A stretch of 64,000 nt of DNA from Cycas panzhihuaensis. Taxonomy: Eukaryota; Cycadophyta. The position numbers and the translations under genes are program-made. The stretch is taken from contig CM041465.1 in assembly GCA_023213395.1 (NCBI GenBank), positions 97,099,741 to 97,163,740 of the forward strand, in the 5' to 3' direction. Below, piece after piece: positions 63,075 to 64,000 of the stretch. A model generated the notes under the pieces. That model ran no database searches. It saw nothing but the letters and a program-made list of their open reading frames with translations, and had not been told where the DNA came from. How positions within the stretch are numbered: position 1 is the first letter of the stretch; each line of letters begins with the position of its first letter.

Positions 63075-64000
63075 ATGGCAGTGGAGAGACCAGATCAGGT
63101 GAGTGGATTGTCCCATAGCCACCTCATTTTGTCGTTTAAAATAAATATATTTTTTATATTTTCTAAAGTAGTTCTTGGCCCCTTAAGGGTGAATTGTGAT
63201 CCTCTGGAGCCCAATCTGGGTCCAGAGAAAGGGAGGGCCAAGGTATTATGTCGTCTTGGTCCCAGTGGGCCTGAGTGTAGCTCACTTGGGCAATTTTTTT
63301 TGGGATTTCTAGGCATAAACCCCCCTTTATAGGGGGTGTGGCTAGCCCTATGGCAAAATTTGTGGTGTTGTAGAGTTTATTGCGGGGCCACTGAGGCTAC
63401 AATCTCAGTGGGGCCCTATTCAAACTTTACGATACCGTAGAGTTTGATGCGGGGCAGAGACCCACATACAAAAAAACAAGGAAAGGGGGGCTAGAGAGGT
63501 GCCAAATTTAGCCCAGAACGGGGGGAGAGATAGCTTAAGGATGGGTAGGCAGATGCAGAGGTATTCTGACTGGTTGTTGGGTGTTTTACAGGCAGTTATT
63601 ACGGTAGACAACTGCAAAAATATAGGCATCGTGATGATGAGCTTTATCGAGATGTTGACTCTGGGAGATAGGCAAACTCTAGAGAGATGCAGATTACTAA
63701 AGATTAATAGGACACCACATTACACCTTGGACTAGCATCTCTTGGTAGATATCGTCGCCCATTAGGATCGTAGGCGGCATGTATTCCATCTCCTCCAAGT
63801 TGGGGATGTCACTATCACACCTAGGGATATCCAGGGGATCCTAAGAGTACCAGTGAGAGGAGTATCAACATCGCTAGGGGCATTTCCTAGCAACGATGTT
63901 GAATATAGGGAGGCAACCATATTCTTCATGGCCTAGGACAGGTGGGAGAGGCATGGGATACCTATATAGAGCATGGTTATGTCATGCATTCCTCAGGTGA
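63075..64000 (+). pseudogene. Antisense extra gene, third copy: plant-mobile-domain-like protein (runs off the window)
   Basis: Exon 1 is ATG plus seven codons, MAVERPDQ (63,075-63,098). The candidate intron is 63,099-63,591 (gtgagt to ttttacag). Exon 2 continues in phase 0 from 63,592: AVITVDNCKN, EMLTLGDRQTLERC, HLLVDIVAH, HVFHLLQVGDVTITPRD, GILRVPVRG, EATIFFM, RHGIPI. The FHL...GDVTIT..D....LRVPVRG stretch is the plant mobile domain pattern. Four stops, all TAG, stand where Trp or Gln would fit. Exon 2 ends cctcag, and gtga begins at 63,997, so a second intron probably starts at the window edge. Best preserved of the three copies. Confidence 0.8.
63099..63591 (+). other. Candidate phase-0 intron with hairpins (third copy)
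   Basis: Donor cag|gtgagt and acceptor ttttacag both fit plant consensus. Hairpins include ccactgag (63,389-63,396) with ctcagtgg (63,405-63,412), and aaactttacg...cgtagagttt at 63,422-63,445. The exon frame is also open upstream of the acceptor from 63,499, so an unspliced start there is an alternative. Confidence 0.7.

Overview
The window looks like nuclear DNA of a flowering plant, from a repeat-dominated, probably heavily methylated region. It is very AT-rich, full of TA, TG, CA and CT microsatellites, and holds decayed copies of plant transposon classes: Ty1/copia with tRNA-iMet primer sites, Tat-lineage Ty3/gypsy, an L1 LINE with a C-terminal RNase H, and tRNA-derived SINEs. No intact host gene, tRNA, rRNA or CRISPR array was found. 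The species cannot be named from this sequence alone.

Layout. 831-35,084 is one nested set. A minus-strand copia element (here copia B) was split by a 20.4 kb minus-strand Tat gypsy (gypsy 1, 3,113-23,497, duplicated target ccaaa). One LTR of gypsy 1 was then split by a plus-strand copia (copia A, 3,455-8,687, duplicated target ttact). Copia B was also hit by a plus-strand L1 LINE (24,693-30,990, duplicated target of at least 12 bp). Removing gypsy 1 and one target copy restores the copia B reading frame. Downstream lie a palindromic microsatellite repeat (35.2-35.8 kb), an intronless BRCT-domain pseudogene (from 36.5 kb), a second Tat gypsy (gypsy 2, plus strand, 38.8-44.6 kb), a copia LTR plus leader (copia E, 46.2-47.9 kb) abutting an oppositely oriented 5' half of a related copia (copia C, 47.9-53.3 kb), another copia LTR, two SINE copies, a 2.2 kb imperfect TA array (59.3-61.5 kb) and fragments of at least one more Tat element up to the right edge.

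The most interesting item is an extra gene carried antisense to gag-pol by the Tat elements. Three copies (12.0-14.2 kb on +, 44.4-42.2 kb on -, 63.1 kb to the right edge on +) share the same layout: a TATA box, a 160-200 bp leader, an eight-codon first exon, a phase-0 intron of 350-490 bp filled with hairpins, and an exon encoding a plant-mobile-domain-like protein. ATG-to-donor spacing (24 nt) and acceptor-to-exon-motif spacing (22 nt) are the same in the copies, although the intron sequences differ. All three copies are now broken by stops, mostly TAG, which fits loss of methylated cytosine at CHG sites.

Nothing here appears able to make a full-length protein today. The value of the window is as a record of insertion order, element architecture and mutational decay.
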